Source: an uncultured Lachnospiraceae bacterium
GTDB lineage: Bacteria; Bacillota; Clostridia; Lachnospirales; Lachnospiraceae
Assembly (NCBI GenBank): GCA_910588955.1
Contig: CAJURQ010000013.1
Location: 14,022 to 78,021 of the forward strand
DNA: 64,000 bases
Direction: 5' to 3'
Of this stretch, positions 44,851 through 52,730 are shown in pieces. The translations under genes and the position numbers were made by a program. The notes beneath the pieces were generated by a model. That model was not told the origin of the DNA and did no database searches. It saw nothing but the letters and a program-made list of their open reading frames with translations. Positions within the stretch are counted from its first letter, which is position 1, and every line of letters starts with the position of its first letter.

Positions 44851-45525
44851 GTGGAACGGATCTTTTGCTTACTGATCGGATATGTGTTTGGGCTTTTTCA
44901 GACGGCTTACATTTACGGGAGACTGCACGGCATCGATATCAGGAATTACGGGAGCGGCAATGCGGGCACGACCAACACGCTCCGGGTATTCGGGACGAAA
45001 GCCGGACTGCTGGTGCTTTTTGGCGATATCATGAAATGCATTTTGGCAGTTGTGATTACGGGCGTTACTTTTGGCGACAGCCACCCGGATATGGTTTACC
45101 TGTTGAAAATGTACACGGCGGCGGGGGCAATCATCGGGCACAACTTTCCCTTTTACCTCAAATTTAAGGGAGGGAAGGGCATTGCGGCTACGGCGGGACT
45201 GATCCTGTCCTTTCATCCGTATTTGATTCCCATGGGAATTATCCTCTTTTTCGGCGCGTTCTTCATCACCCACTATGTATCGCTGGGATCGCTTCTTGTT
45301 TATGCGGGATTTATGATTGAATTGATAATATTGGGGCAGATGGGAATATTTGGCATGTCGCAGGCGTATTTGATCGAGATGTATGTCATAGCGGGGTTTT
45401 TGACGGTGATGGCGTACTGGAAACACAGGGAGAATATCAAACGGCTTGTAAGCGGTACAGAGCGGAAAACTTATCTCACGCACAAAAGTACAGGGGCGGA
45501 GGAGAATACGGAACATAAAGGGTAA
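44851..45525 (+). CDS. plsY: Acyl-phosphate glycerol-3-phosphate acyltransferase PlsY
   Basis: The protein has 224 residues and is a multi-pass membrane enzyme. DIRNYGSGNAGTTNTLRVFG and GHNFPFYLKFKGGKGIAAT are its two conserved loops. It uses the acyl phosphate made by PlsX to start phospholipid synthesis. It begins with GTG 44851, 2 nt after the der stop, and leads into gpsA, which makes its glycerol-3-phosphate. Confidence 0.95.
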   Translation: MERIFCLLIGYVFGLFQTAYIYGRLHGIDIRNYGSGNAGTTNTLRVFGTKAGLLVLFGDIMKCILAVVITGVTFGDSHPDMVYLLKMYTAAGAIIGHNFPFYLKFKGGKGIAATAGLILSFHPYLIPMGIILFFGAFFITHYVSLGSLLVYAGFMIELIILGQMGIFGMSQAYLIEMYVIAGFLTVMAYWKHRENIKRLVSGTERKTYLTHKSTGAEENTEHKG

Positions 45526-45543
45526 GAGACGAGGAGGTAACAT

Positions 45544-46560
45544 ATGGCGGATATCAGTATCATAGGAGCGGGAAGCTGGGGGACGGCGTTGGCGGTTCTT
45601 CTTCACAAAAACGGGCACAATGTCACGATCTGGTCTATTATGGAGACAGAGATTGAGATGCTTAAGAAGGAGCATGAACATAAGGATAAGCTGCCGGGCG
45701 TCAAGCTGCCGGAGGATATGATGTTTACTACGGATCTGGAAGCGGCGGTTTCCGATAAGGATGTGCTCGTGCTGGCAGTTCCCTCGCCCTATACGAGAAG
45801 CACTTCCCATTCCATGCAGCCCTTTGTGAAGGAGGGGCAGATTATTGTCAATGTGGCGAAGGGAATCGAGGAAAAGACCCTGATGACCCTGTCCCAGATC
45901 ATAGAGGAGGAGATTCCGCAGGCGGAAGTGGCGGTGCTCTCCGGACCGTCCCACGCGGAGGAAGTGGGCAGGGGCATTCCCACGACGATCGTGGTGGGAG
46001 CGGAGAAGAAGGCGACAGCCGAGTATCTGCAAAATGTCTTTATGAACGAGGTATTCCGCGTCTATATCAGCCCGGATGTGCTTGGCATAGAACTCGGCGC
46101 GGCACTTAAGAACGTGGTTGCGCTGGCGGCGGGAATCGCCGACGGTCTAGGCTGCGGGGACAACACGAAGGCGGCGCTCATCACAAGAGGCATTGCGGAG
46201 ATAGCAAGGCTTGGGCTTGCAATGGGCGGCAGGATCGAGACGTTCAGCGGGCTTACCGGTATCGGTGATCTGATCGTGACCTGTGCCTCCATGCATTCGA
46301 GAAACCGCCGCGCCGGTATTCTGATCGGCAAGGGCTATACGATGGAGCAGGCGATGGACGAGGTGAAGATGGTGGTGGAGGGCGTTTACTCCGCCAAGGC
46401 GGCTATGGGGCTTGCGAAGAAGTACGACGTGCAGATTCCCATCATCGAGCAGGTGAATGCGGTCCTGTTTGAAGGGATGCCCGTGGACGAGGCGGTGAAG
46501 AACCTGATGCTGCGGGACAAGAAGATAGAGAATCCGTTGATTCCGTGGGAAGAGAAATAG
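45544..46560 (+). CDS. gpsA: Glycerol-3-phosphate dehydrogenase [NAD(P)+]
   Basis: The protein has 338 residues. The Rossmann loop GAGSWGTALAVLLHKNGHNV, SGPSHAEEVGRG and the catalytic Lys in GAALKNVVALAAGIADGLG identify it. It supplies sn-glycerol-3-phosphate to PlsY; the GAGGAGG SD precedes the ATG. It is the last core gene before the accessory island. Confidence 0.98.
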   Translation: MADISIIGAGSWGTALAVLLHKNGHNVTIWSIMETEIEMLKKEHEHKDKLPGVKLPEDMMFTTDLEAAVSDKDVLVLAVPSPYTRSTSHSMQPFVKEGQIIVNVAKGIEEKTLMTLSQIIEEEIPQAEVAVLSGPSHAEEVGRGIPTTIVVGAEKKATAEYLQNVFMNEVFRVYISPDVLGIELGAALKNVVALAAGIADGLGCGDNTKAALITRGIAEIARLGLAMGGRIETFSGLTGIGDLIVTCASMHSRNRRAGILIGKGYTMEQAMDEVKMVVEGVYSAKAAMGLAKKYDVQIPIIEQVNAVLFEGMPVDEAVKNLMLRDKKIENPLIPWEEK

Positions 46561-46593
46561 GGGTAGAATTTTTCATATGATACGAAGATAGAG

Positions 46594-46616
46594 GGACTGT
46601 TTCGGCAGTCCTTTTC
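46594..46616 (+). terminator. Terminator after gpsA
   Basis: GGACTG and CAGTCC pair around TTTCGG and are followed by TTTTCTT. It marks the left edge of the accessory region. Confidence 0.85.
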
Positions 46617-46656
46617 TTATGCCCGGAAATTCCGGAACCTGAATTGCAAATCACTA

Positions 46657-46692
46657 TAGTCATTTAGTGCAATTCATGGTCGTTTGGTGCAA
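46657..46692 (+). promoter_or_regulatory. Class A direct-repeat operator 1 (upstream of regulator 1)
   Basis: TAGTCATTTAGTGCAA (46657-46672) and TGGTCGTTTGGTGCAA (46677-46692) are direct repeats with a 20-bp period. TATACT at 46725-46730 would be the -10 box with no good -35, the form expected of an activated promoter. LytTR proteins bind direct repeats on one helix face, so autoregulation by the adjacent regulator is inferred. Two close copies occur at 48755 and 50934. Confidence 0.75.
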
Positions 46693-46763
46693 CGCTGTCT
46701 GATAATAATAACTTCATAATCCGATATACTTTACAACGAATAAATTCAGAAATGAGGATAACG

Positions 46764-47459
46764 ATGAAGATAGCAGTCTGTGATGACAGCAGATCGGACA
46801 GGGGTGCACTGAAGGCGCTGCTTAATACCTGCGGACAGGATTTTGAAATAAGGGAATACGGCTCCGGCGTGGAACTGTGTGAGGATATGGGATATGTGTG
46901 GGAATGCGGTATCGTGTTCCTCGACATCAATATGGATGGGGCTGACGGGCTGGAGACGGCAAGGCGCATCAAGGCAGAGTGCCCGAAGGTACATATTGTA
47001 CTGGTGACCGCTTATATAAACTATGCGCTGGAAGGGTATAAGGTGAAGGCAAGCCGTTTTCTTTTGAAGGATGATCTGGAACAGACGCTCTCTGAGTGCG
47101 TGGATGATATCCTGCGGGAAATCCGGCAGGAGGAGCAGGTAGTGGAGTTCGGGTTTGTAGAGGGGAATAAGCGTCTGAGGGTGGGCGATATCATCTACAT
47201 TGAAACGAACAGACACAAGAACGTGTTTTATACCATGGGGCAGACATACAGCATCTATAAGAAAATGGATGAGTTGGAGAAAGAACTGGCGGGGATGGGT
47301 TTTGTGCGGATTCACCAGAGTTTCCTCATCAACATGCGGTATATCGAGAAGATAAGCAGTTATGTCATGGTTTTGACTACGGGAAAAGAGATATCCGTCC
47401 CGAAAGCAAGATACCCGGAAGTGAAGCGGCAGTATACACTGTTTAAGGGGGCGGAGTGA
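46764..47459 (+). CDS. LytTR response regulator 1 (AgrA-like)
   Basis: The protein has 231 residues. The receiver domain (CDDSRSDRGALKALL, phospho-acceptor Asp54 in VFLDINMDGADG) is followed by a LytTR domain from about 130 (RVGDIIYIETNRHKNVFYTM, then GFVRIHQSFLINMRYIEKI). ATG 46764 has GAGG 6 nt upstream and fits the family start MKIAVCDD; ATG 46752 is less likely. It overlaps the kinase start. Class A operators are its probable sites. Confidence 0.92.
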   Translation: MKIAVCDDSRSDRGALKALLNTCGQDFEIREYGSGVELCEDMGYVWECGIVFLDINMDGADGLETARRIKAECPKVHIVLVTAYINYALEGYKVKASRFLLKDDLEQTLSECVDDILREIRQEEQVVEFGFVEGNKRLRVGDIIYIETNRHKNVFYTMGQTYSIYKKMDELEKELAGMGFVRIHQSFLINMRYIEKISSYVMVLTTGKEISVPKARYPEVKRQYTLFKGAE

Positions 47460-48748
47460 TGATGGAATGGAAAACGTGGGTGCTTTTGCTGACAGTCATC
47501 ATGGAGGCGGTGGGAAGCGCCTTCTTTTTTGACACGTTTCTTGGAAGAGGGAAAACGGAAAAAGGCGCTGTCTATCAATATAGATATCTGGCATATCTGG
47601 GTATGTCGTTTCTTTTGACAAATATCGGCTATCTGATCGGTATGTGGAAGCTGCCATTGTTTGCGCTGGGCTATATTCTGCTTGGCAGGATCATCTATAA
47701 AGCCGGATGGGGACAGGATTTATTTTTCTCGATGATCAATTACAGCATGATGTTTCTGATAGATTTTGTAGCGTACTGCCTGATGCACTTATGGGAGATA
47801 CAGGGGACTGCAGGGGAAGTGAAAGAATGGGTTTGGATCGTATCAGCGAAAACACTCTGGTTCGCTGTGCTTTTTATTCTGCGCAGAATATGGAAAGGCG
47901 GCGCGGATTATAGGGAACTGTCAAATGGAGAATGGATGAAACTGAGCCTGATCCCCCTGTTTACGCTGTCCGCTATCATAATGATGTTTTATCAGTTGGG
48001 AAATGCGGCGGGCACGCAGTTGGTGAACATATTTATATCTGCCGGGCTGGTTACGGTCAACTTTCTTGTGATCTGGCTTCTGCAGGAGATACTGGAAAAG
48101 GGAAAGAGACTGCGGGAGGGCATAGAAGCCGCCAGAAAGACAGAGAGCCAGCTTGCGCATTACCGGGATATGCAGGCGGTCTATGAAAGACAGGGGCGGA
48201 AACTGCACGACTATAAGAACCAGATCAGAACCATGCAGATGCTGTTAAAGGAAGGCGATACACAGACCGCCGCCGCGCTGGCGGAGCGGCTGACGGAGAG
48301 TATCTCGGTGGAGATGGCGGCAGTCAATACAAATCACCCGGTGGTAGATGCGGTACTGAATCAGAAATTTCATGCTGCGAGGGAGCAGGGAGTGTCCATG
48401 ATCTTTAAGGTGGGCGACATGAGCGGTATACGGCTGGACGTGGAGGAAATCGTGATCCTGCTCTCCAACCTGTTAGACAATGCCATCCGTGAATGCGCGA
48501 AAATCGCGCGGCGGGGACGGAAGGCTGTTATCTATGTCAAACTGGTGCAGGAGAGCGGCAAGCTGATCTTTTCCGTGAGGAATCCTGTGGCAGAAAAGGT
48601 GCAGATCAGAGATTGCATCGCGCCGAACCCCGGTGGCGGGATGCACGGTGTCGGTCTTATGAATGTAAAGGCAGTTGCGGATAAATACGGCGGGGACTTT
48701 GCCGTTTCCTGCGATTCGGAAAAGTTTCAGGCGGTGGTGATGCTGTAA
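47459..48748 (+). CDS. AgrC-like sensor histidine kinase 1
   Basis: The protein has 429 residues. About six membrane helices cover the first 210 residues, followed by a coiled linker. His250 lies in GRKLHDYKNQIRTMQML, and a GHKL ATPase has LSNLLDNAIRECAK and GGGMHGVGLMNVKAVADKYGG. This is the quorum-sensing kinase class (AgrC/ComD), but no agrB or agrD gene is visible. The 3' end of this gene is copied at 50909-50926 together with the operator. Confidence 0.92.
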   Translation: MMEWKTWVLLLTVIMEAVGSAFFFDTFLGRGKTEKGAVYQYRYLAYLGMSFLLTNIGYLIGMWKLPLFALGYILLGRIIYKAGWGQDLFFSMINYSMMFLIDFVAYCLMHLWEIQGTAGEVKEWVWIVSAKTLWFAVLFILRRIWKGGADYRELSNGEWMKLSLIPLFTLSAIIMMFYQLGNAAGTQLVNIFISAGLVTVNFLVIWLLQEILEKGKRLREGIEAARKTESQLAHYRDMQAVYERQGRKLHDYKNQIRTMQMLLKEGDTQTAAALAERLTESISVEMAAVNTNHPVVDAVLNQKFHAAREQGVSMIFKVGDMSGIRLDVEEIVILLSNLLDNAIRECAKIARRGRKAVIYVKLVQESGKLIFSVRNPVAEKVQIRDCIAPNPGGGMHGVGLMNVKAVADKYGGDFAVSCDSEKFQAVVML

Positions 48749-48834
48749 AACTGATAGTCATTTCGTGCAATAAATAGTCACACGGTGCAATTCGGGTTGG
48801 GAAAGAACCTGTGTCTGCCGACTGACTTTATGAA
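48730..48834 (+). repeat. 105-bp segment R1, copy 1 (end of kinase 1 plus operator A)
   Basis: This holds the last 19 nt of the kinase 1 gene, the class A operator and about 45 nt of leader. A colinear 105-bp copy without indels lies at 50909-51013. The leader contains GTGTCTGCCGACT in both copies. Confidence 0.85.
48755..48790 (+). promoter_or_regulatory. Class A direct-repeat operator 2
   Basis: TAGTCATTTCGTGCAA (48755-48770) and TAGTCACACGGTGCAA (48775-48790), 20-bp period. It precedes the C1 gene by about 100 bp. Confidence 0.8.
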
Positions 48835-48892
48835 GCGCTAATGGATATTGCGCGGGAAAGAGATTATTTTTGTCGAGAGAGGAGAATGTGTG

Positions 48893-49525
48893 ATGCAGAT
48901 AGGATTAAACAATTACCAGATCGGGAACAGCAATGCGGCAGACGGGGCAGATGTTAAAAAGGCGGAGAAGAAAACAGAGGACAAATACGCCAGCGTATCC
49001 GCGTATCAGGCATATCTGAAGGAGAAGTATCCCTGCTTGTCAGCACATGACTACAAGGTGACGATATCGCCGGTGTATCTGGAGAAATGTATCAAAGATC
49101 CAAAGGAAGCGGAGTTGTTAGAAAAGAATTTGGCACATGTACCGATTAGTAAACAGATGGAGAAAGCATTTTGGAGTGCACAGGGAGCAAGAGTTGTGAA
49201 CGATGAATTGATTTTTGACGAAAACGGAAATTGCTGTGGCAGCTTTAAAACATATGTTACAAATAGTAAAGCATCATCAGACGACAGTGTGGAGGATGAG
49301 GCACCGATGAAAAAAGGTAGGAGGAAAAAGGTGTTGCTGCAGCAGCATTATGAAAAGAGAAAACTCATGAGGGAGCAGTTTGATGAGAGAATGGCGGAGA
49401 AAGCGTATCTGAAAGATCAGTTGGAAACAGAGGAAAGGCATGAAGAAATGCTGAAAAAGAGCGATTTATCGAAACGCCAAAATGCCAGCAGGTTCCTTGA
49501 ACGCTATGAAGCAAATATTTTGTGA
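48893..49525 (+). CDS. Family C protein, copy 1 (unknown function)
   Basis: The protein has 210 residues, with GAGGAG 8 nt before the ATG. There is no signal peptide or membrane helix. The N-terminus IGLNNYQIGNSN is followed by KYASVSAYQAYLKEKYPCLS, DYKVTISPVYLEKCIKDPKE and a short beta region with FDENGNCCGSF. The C-terminal 80 residues are a charged helix (HYEKRKLMREQFDERMAEK). It resembles DUF6033-type clostridial proteins in general layout, but I am not certain. Related copies are at 53731 and 63580, and a distant relative lies inside gene F. Probably controlled by operator A. Confidence 0.8.
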   Translation: MQIGLNNYQIGNSNAADGADVKKAEKKTEDKYASVSAYQAYLKEKYPCLSAHDYKVTISPVYLEKCIKDPKEAELLEKNLAHVPISKQMEKAFWSAQGARVVNDELIFDENGNCCGSFKTYVTNSKASSDDSVEDEAPMKKGRRKKVLLQQHYEKRKLMREQFDERMAEKAYLKDQLETEERHEEMLKKSDLSKRQNASRFLERYEANIL

Positions 49526-49604
49526 ACAAGCGATACGAAATTTTTATGAAGGCTGATTCGTATTCGTAACAGATTTATAAAACTTTTTGAGGAGAAAATA
49601 CAAA

Positions 49605-50189
49605 ATGGAAATAACAAATAATACAGCGGCAGGTATTTATACAAATAACTACAAAAACAAAAATATGTCCGGACAGGACTACGAGAACACGATGAAAAGG
49701 AAAACATCCGAAACCGAAGTCAAAGAAAATAAGATTTTGGGGATCGGATTCTTACATGACAAAAACAGTCCGATATCTTACGGGATGTGCGCCATGTACG
49801 CGGAAGATTATTCCGAGGAGAATCCGGTTATCAAAGTGAATGTGACAAGGCAGGGCGGCACGGAAGAATATCGTATCGATATCAATAAGGTAAATCCGAG
49901 ATTCGCAACAGAGATTGAGATGTTTGCGCTGTGCAATTATGCGGATGCGAAGGGAATGGGAACGGGCGGCACGTTTGGAAGCTGGCAGACATTAAACTAC
50001 TATCGTGACAACGCTTCCCACAACGGATATTTTGAACTGACAAACGAAACAGATTCTTTTCAAAGTGTGAAGCAGGACTGGATGAAAATGGTTCAGCTTA
50101 TGATGAAGAATTATATGGAAGCGGGATTATATAAGCAGTCCTTGGATGGCAAGGGACTGCTGGGGATCTTTGAAAGATATGCGCGCTGA
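49605..50189 (+). CDS. Unknown island protein H
   Basis: The protein has 194 residues; GAGGAG precedes ATG 49605. I do not recognise the family. It has a polar Asn/Lys-rich start, then a compact central part (ILGIGFLHDKNSPISYGMCA, then KVNVTRQGGTEEYRIDINKV) and a C-terminal helical part (QDWMKMVQLMMKNYMEAG). There is no signal peptide. It is single-copy in the window, follows C1 by 79 nt and ends at a terminator, so C1 and H probably form one transcript. Confidence 0.75.
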   Translation: MEITNNTAAGIYTNNYKNKNMSGQDYENTMKRKTSETEVKENKILGIGFLHDKNSPISYGMCAMYAEDYSEENPVIKVNVTRQGGTEEYRIDINKVNPRFATEIEMFALCNYADAKGMGTGGTFGSWQTLNYYRDNASHNGYFELTNETDSFQSVKQDWMKMVQLMMKNYMEAGLYKQSLDGKGLLGIFERYAR

Positions 50190-50219
50190 CACTGAAATCG
50201 AATCTTCCATATGGCGCAG

Positions 50220-50260
50220 AAAAGCCAGTGATTCCGATGGGGAGTCACTGGCTTTTGAAG
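50220..50260 (+). terminator. Strong terminator after gene H
   Basis: AAAAGCCAGTGA and TCACTGGCTTTT form a perfect 12-bp stem around a 13-nt loop. Confidence 0.85.
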
Positions 50261-50329
50261 AGACTGTATCATCTTGAAAGAATATCATTTTCAATGATTC
50301 ACCTTATACATTCTTAGGTAAAAGTTCAA

Positions 50330-50827
50330 TCATAAGCCGCGTTTGGAAACTTTGTCTTTGGTAGCGCGTTTTAAGTCATCAAGCCTGTTTAAATCTATAA
50401 GTATAGAATTAAGGGTGTTAATGCGGTCTGTATTCTCTTCAACTAATTTTTCCATAATTTCACACAAAACCTGTTGTCCCTCCTCTGTTTCTTTGTACCG
50501 GCGCTTGCTGCCGGAGGTAACGGGAAATTTGCTGTTGTATGCAGCATCGTCAACAAACACTTCCATCAGTTCCGATACTTCGGAGCCGTCCTTTACTTTG
50601 GCATTGACATAAACTTCTTCAAATCCATTATCGACAACTTTTCCAGTTTCCCTTATGACACGGTCTATATGGTACAGAGACCGATTTCCACTAAAAATAT
50701 CAAAGCGGGAGATAAATACAACGCAGACATCGGGAATGTTCTCGAACTTCTCGCCGGGATCAGTGAGGTTGGTCGTAAGGATCGCGCCATTGTAGCGGAC
50801 ACGGCGTTGATGATTGGTATCATTCTC
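50330..50827 (-). pseudogene. 5'-truncated PD-(D/E)XK nuclease family transposase (Rpn-like)
   Basis: The minus strand reads continuously for 165 codons, from ENDTNHQRRVRYNGAI through VCVVFISRFDIFSGNRSLYH, FEEVYVNAKVKDGSEVSEL and RRYKETEEGQQVLCEIMEKL to a stop at 50330. This is the C-terminal half of the Rpn/PDDEXK_2 transposase family. An in-frame stop lies directly upstream at 50830-50828 and the catalytic N-terminus is absent. The plus-strand frame here is only its shadow. It is evidence of past mobile-element activity in the island. Confidence 0.85.
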
Positions 50828-50908
50828 TTATTTATGGTATACCAGTTTTTAAAAGATACTCAATAAAAAATTACCGCGTAGGCGGTTGGCGGTTGGTGTT
50901 AAATTCCG

Positions 50909-51013
50909 GGCGGTGGTGATGTTGTAAAACTGATAGTCATTTCGTGCAATACATAGTCACACGGTGCAATCAGGGTTGGGAAAGGGTCTGTGTCTGCCGA
51001 CTTATTTTATGAA
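50909..51013 (+). repeat. 105-bp segment R1, copy 2
   Basis: Matches 48730-48834 without indels, including the coding tail of kinase 1 (GGCGGTGGTGATGTTGTAA) although no kinase gene is here. The junction at about 50908 follows the transposase remnant and a GGCGGTTGGCGGTTGG stretch. Confidence 0.85.
50934..50969 (+). promoter_or_regulatory. Class A direct-repeat operator 3
   Basis: TAGTCATTTCGTGCAA (50934-50949) and TAGTCACACGGTGCAA (50954-50969): identical half-sites to operator 2. It precedes gene I by 144 bp. Confidence 0.8.
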
Positions 51014-51113
51014 ATGAAACTTTTAACCATAGGGCTGTTTACTGGTCAAAACTGCTGTCGGTATGATCAATAGAAATGAAGCCTTTTGAAAGATAAGGAA
51101 AGCAGGGAAATTT

Positions 51114-52382
51114 ATGAATATTTTTCTTGAAAGCCAGATTCGGCGGCATCAGACATTGCTTGATATCATGTTTGGGATAAAGCCGCAGAATGTAAATCAG
51201 AATAGGACTGTGCAGACCCACCGCCGGGATACGTTTACTGTAAGCCGTGAAGCGCAGGAGCTTACTGCCCAGAAAGCCATGTCAGGCAGAACCCGGAATA
51301 CAGATATAGACAGTGTGATCAATCTACAGGAGTATGTGGATGCAGCGGCAAAGAGCAATCAGGAGGCATTGGAAAACGCAGGAAGTATGGTTGATGTCAA
51401 TGCGGTTACCTACACCAGTGTATCTGCGGCATTTCGGAGGGCGTTGACAGACAAGTATGCCAGATTGGCGGCGGAGGCAGAGACACATGCTGACCCGGAG
51501 GGGTATATCTATGAGAAATATTTTGGTAGAGGCTCGCAGTATTATGAGACAGACCTTACAGATGTGGAGCGCAGCATAGGTTACAACAATGAGATGCGGA
51601 TGTATAAGGAAGGTAAGATATGCGGGGTAAGCTATCAGGATTCCCTTTTCCGTGGGAAACCGATCTATGGGGATGTGGTAGACAATGACAGGATATTGTT
51701 TCAGCGGCAGATTGTTAGCAGGCAGATTTCCAACATCCTCTCAGATGCAGGGATTGATCCCGCCCGGTTGCCGGACACATGTGCTTACACGGTTGACCCG
51801 TACAGCTACCAGATTTCCGTAGATGGTGTGGATGAATCGTTGAAGTTATCTATAGAACAGGCGCTTAATCAGGGGGATAACGGAAAAAACCTGTATAAAC
51901 ATATTCTCACATGTTCCACACAGGATGGGTGTAACAGTACGCAGATTTCAACGGATTCCAAGCTGAAATTTCAGGCATTTCAAGAGGTATATAGATATAC
52001 GTCTTTGGATTTGCGGGAATTTGATGAAAGAAACGGCACCTATTATACCAAGGAGGGCATAGACATTAAGGAGCTGATCCAAGCAGCAGTTGCTCAGTCA
52101 GATCAGGTTCCGGGTGATCATAAGGCGCAGGTGAAACAGTGGATATGTGACATGATTTCGGACATTTCCGGGAAAGGTTGGAACAATGTTGCGGATATGC
52201 AACTCAGCATTCTGTTTCGATCAGGCAAGCTGGTTGATACAAAGCAGGATATTATTTTTGTGAAAGACAGTGAATGGGTCAAAAATAAAATCGGGTCAAG
52301 TTATCATACATTCTGCGATGACAAGGTGTGCGCCTGCCTATTTTCGGATTCTGCGTACGGTGGTAACCTGCCAGTAACCTGA
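51114..52382 (+). CDS. Unknown island protein I
   Basis: The protein has 422 residues. No signal peptide is present; the N-terminus is an amphipathic stretch followed by RRDTFTVSREAQELTAQKAM, which resembles the DSFTISSEARKFSRE motif of family D. The middle includes ALTDKYARLAAEAETHADPE and the C-terminal third is alpha-helical with acidic patches. The last residues (NLPVT) are encoded in sequence resembling the end of the kinase 2 gene region, so the 3' end may have been replaced when segment R2 arrived. The family is not recognised with certainty. Confidence 0.75.
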   Translation: MNIFLESQIRRHQTLLDIMFGIKPQNVNQNRTVQTHRRDTFTVSREAQELTAQKAMSGRTRNTDIDSVINLQEYVDAAAKSNQEALENAGSMVDVNAVTYTSVSAAFRRALTDKYARLAAEAETHADPEGYIYEKYFGRGSQYYETDLTDVERSIGYNNEMRMYKEGKICGVSYQDSLFRGKPIYGDVVDNDRILFQRQIVSRQISNILSDAGIDPARLPDTCAYTVDPYSYQISVDGVDESLKLSIEQALNQGDNGKNLYKHILTCSTQDGCNSTQISTDSKLKFQAFQEVYRYTSLDLREFDERNGTYYTKEGIDIKELIQAAVAQSDQVPGDHKAQVKQWICDMISDISGKGWNNVADMQLSILFRSGKLVDTKQDIIFVKDSEWVKNKIGSSYHTFCDDKVCACLFSDSAYGGNLPVT

Positions 52383-52490
52383 CAGTACACTAAAAGTTTC
52401 GCGCCTAAAATGGAGCAGTTCGCGCCAAATCTATCAAATTCCTTTTGCAGACCGGCGATAAAGAAAGTAAGAACATTTATCACATGGGGG
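52372..52490 (+). repeat. 119-bp segment R2, copy 1 (operator B leader)
   Basis: Colinear with 58807-58925 at a constant offset of 6435 bp with no indels. It contains operator B and a shared leader ending in GAACATTTATCACATGGG. At 52490/52491 homology switches abruptly to the middle of gene E. Confidence 0.88.
52398..52426 (+). promoter_or_regulatory. Class B direct-repeat operator 1
   Basis: TTCGCGCC at 52398-52405 and 52419-52426, exact repeats with a 21-bp period (two helical turns). TATCAA follows 5 nt later and could be the -10 box. The geometry fits a LytTR-type regulator; RR2 is the best candidate because copy 2 lies right after its kinase gene. Confidence 0.75.
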
Positions 52491-52497
52491 AAATGGA

Positions 52498-52698
52498 ATG
52501 GCGGACGGAGCAGGAAAAACGGAAATTTATATGGATATGTATAAAGAAATGGACAAGGATGATCGGTTGTCGGCGGGCTGGACATTGGGCGAGTACCGTA
52601 AGGCGTATTCGCAAGCGTTTGTATCTGCGATTAAGGAAGTTAATCTGAAAAAAACGGACAGTTCCTTTGCACGGGCATCATTGAACATACAGATATGA
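52498..52698 (+). CDS. Family E fragment (N-terminally replaced, internally deleted)
   Basis: The frame has 66 residues. It matches the C-terminal part of gene E (61877): MADGAGKTEIYMDMYKEMDK and SAGWTLGEYRKAYSQAFVSA are nearly identical. The first 135 residues of E are missing and an in-frame 25-residue block (between KEV and NLKK) is deleted. GGGGG lies 7 nt before ATG 52498, so the remnant may still be translated and coupled to D1. It could be a decayed leader of the cassette. Confidence 0.6.
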   Translation: MADGAGKTEIYMDMYKEMDKDDRLSAGWTLGEYRKAYSQAFVSAIKEVNLKKTDSSFARASLNIQI

Positions 52699-52730
52699 AA
52701 TTTTCTAAAAGAAAAGGAGGTAAGGATAAG

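Noticed and set aside
50474..50866. Plus-strand 130-codon frame with a hydrophobic end
   Set aside because: It is the complement of the transposase remnant, whose minus-strand translation matches a known family along its length.
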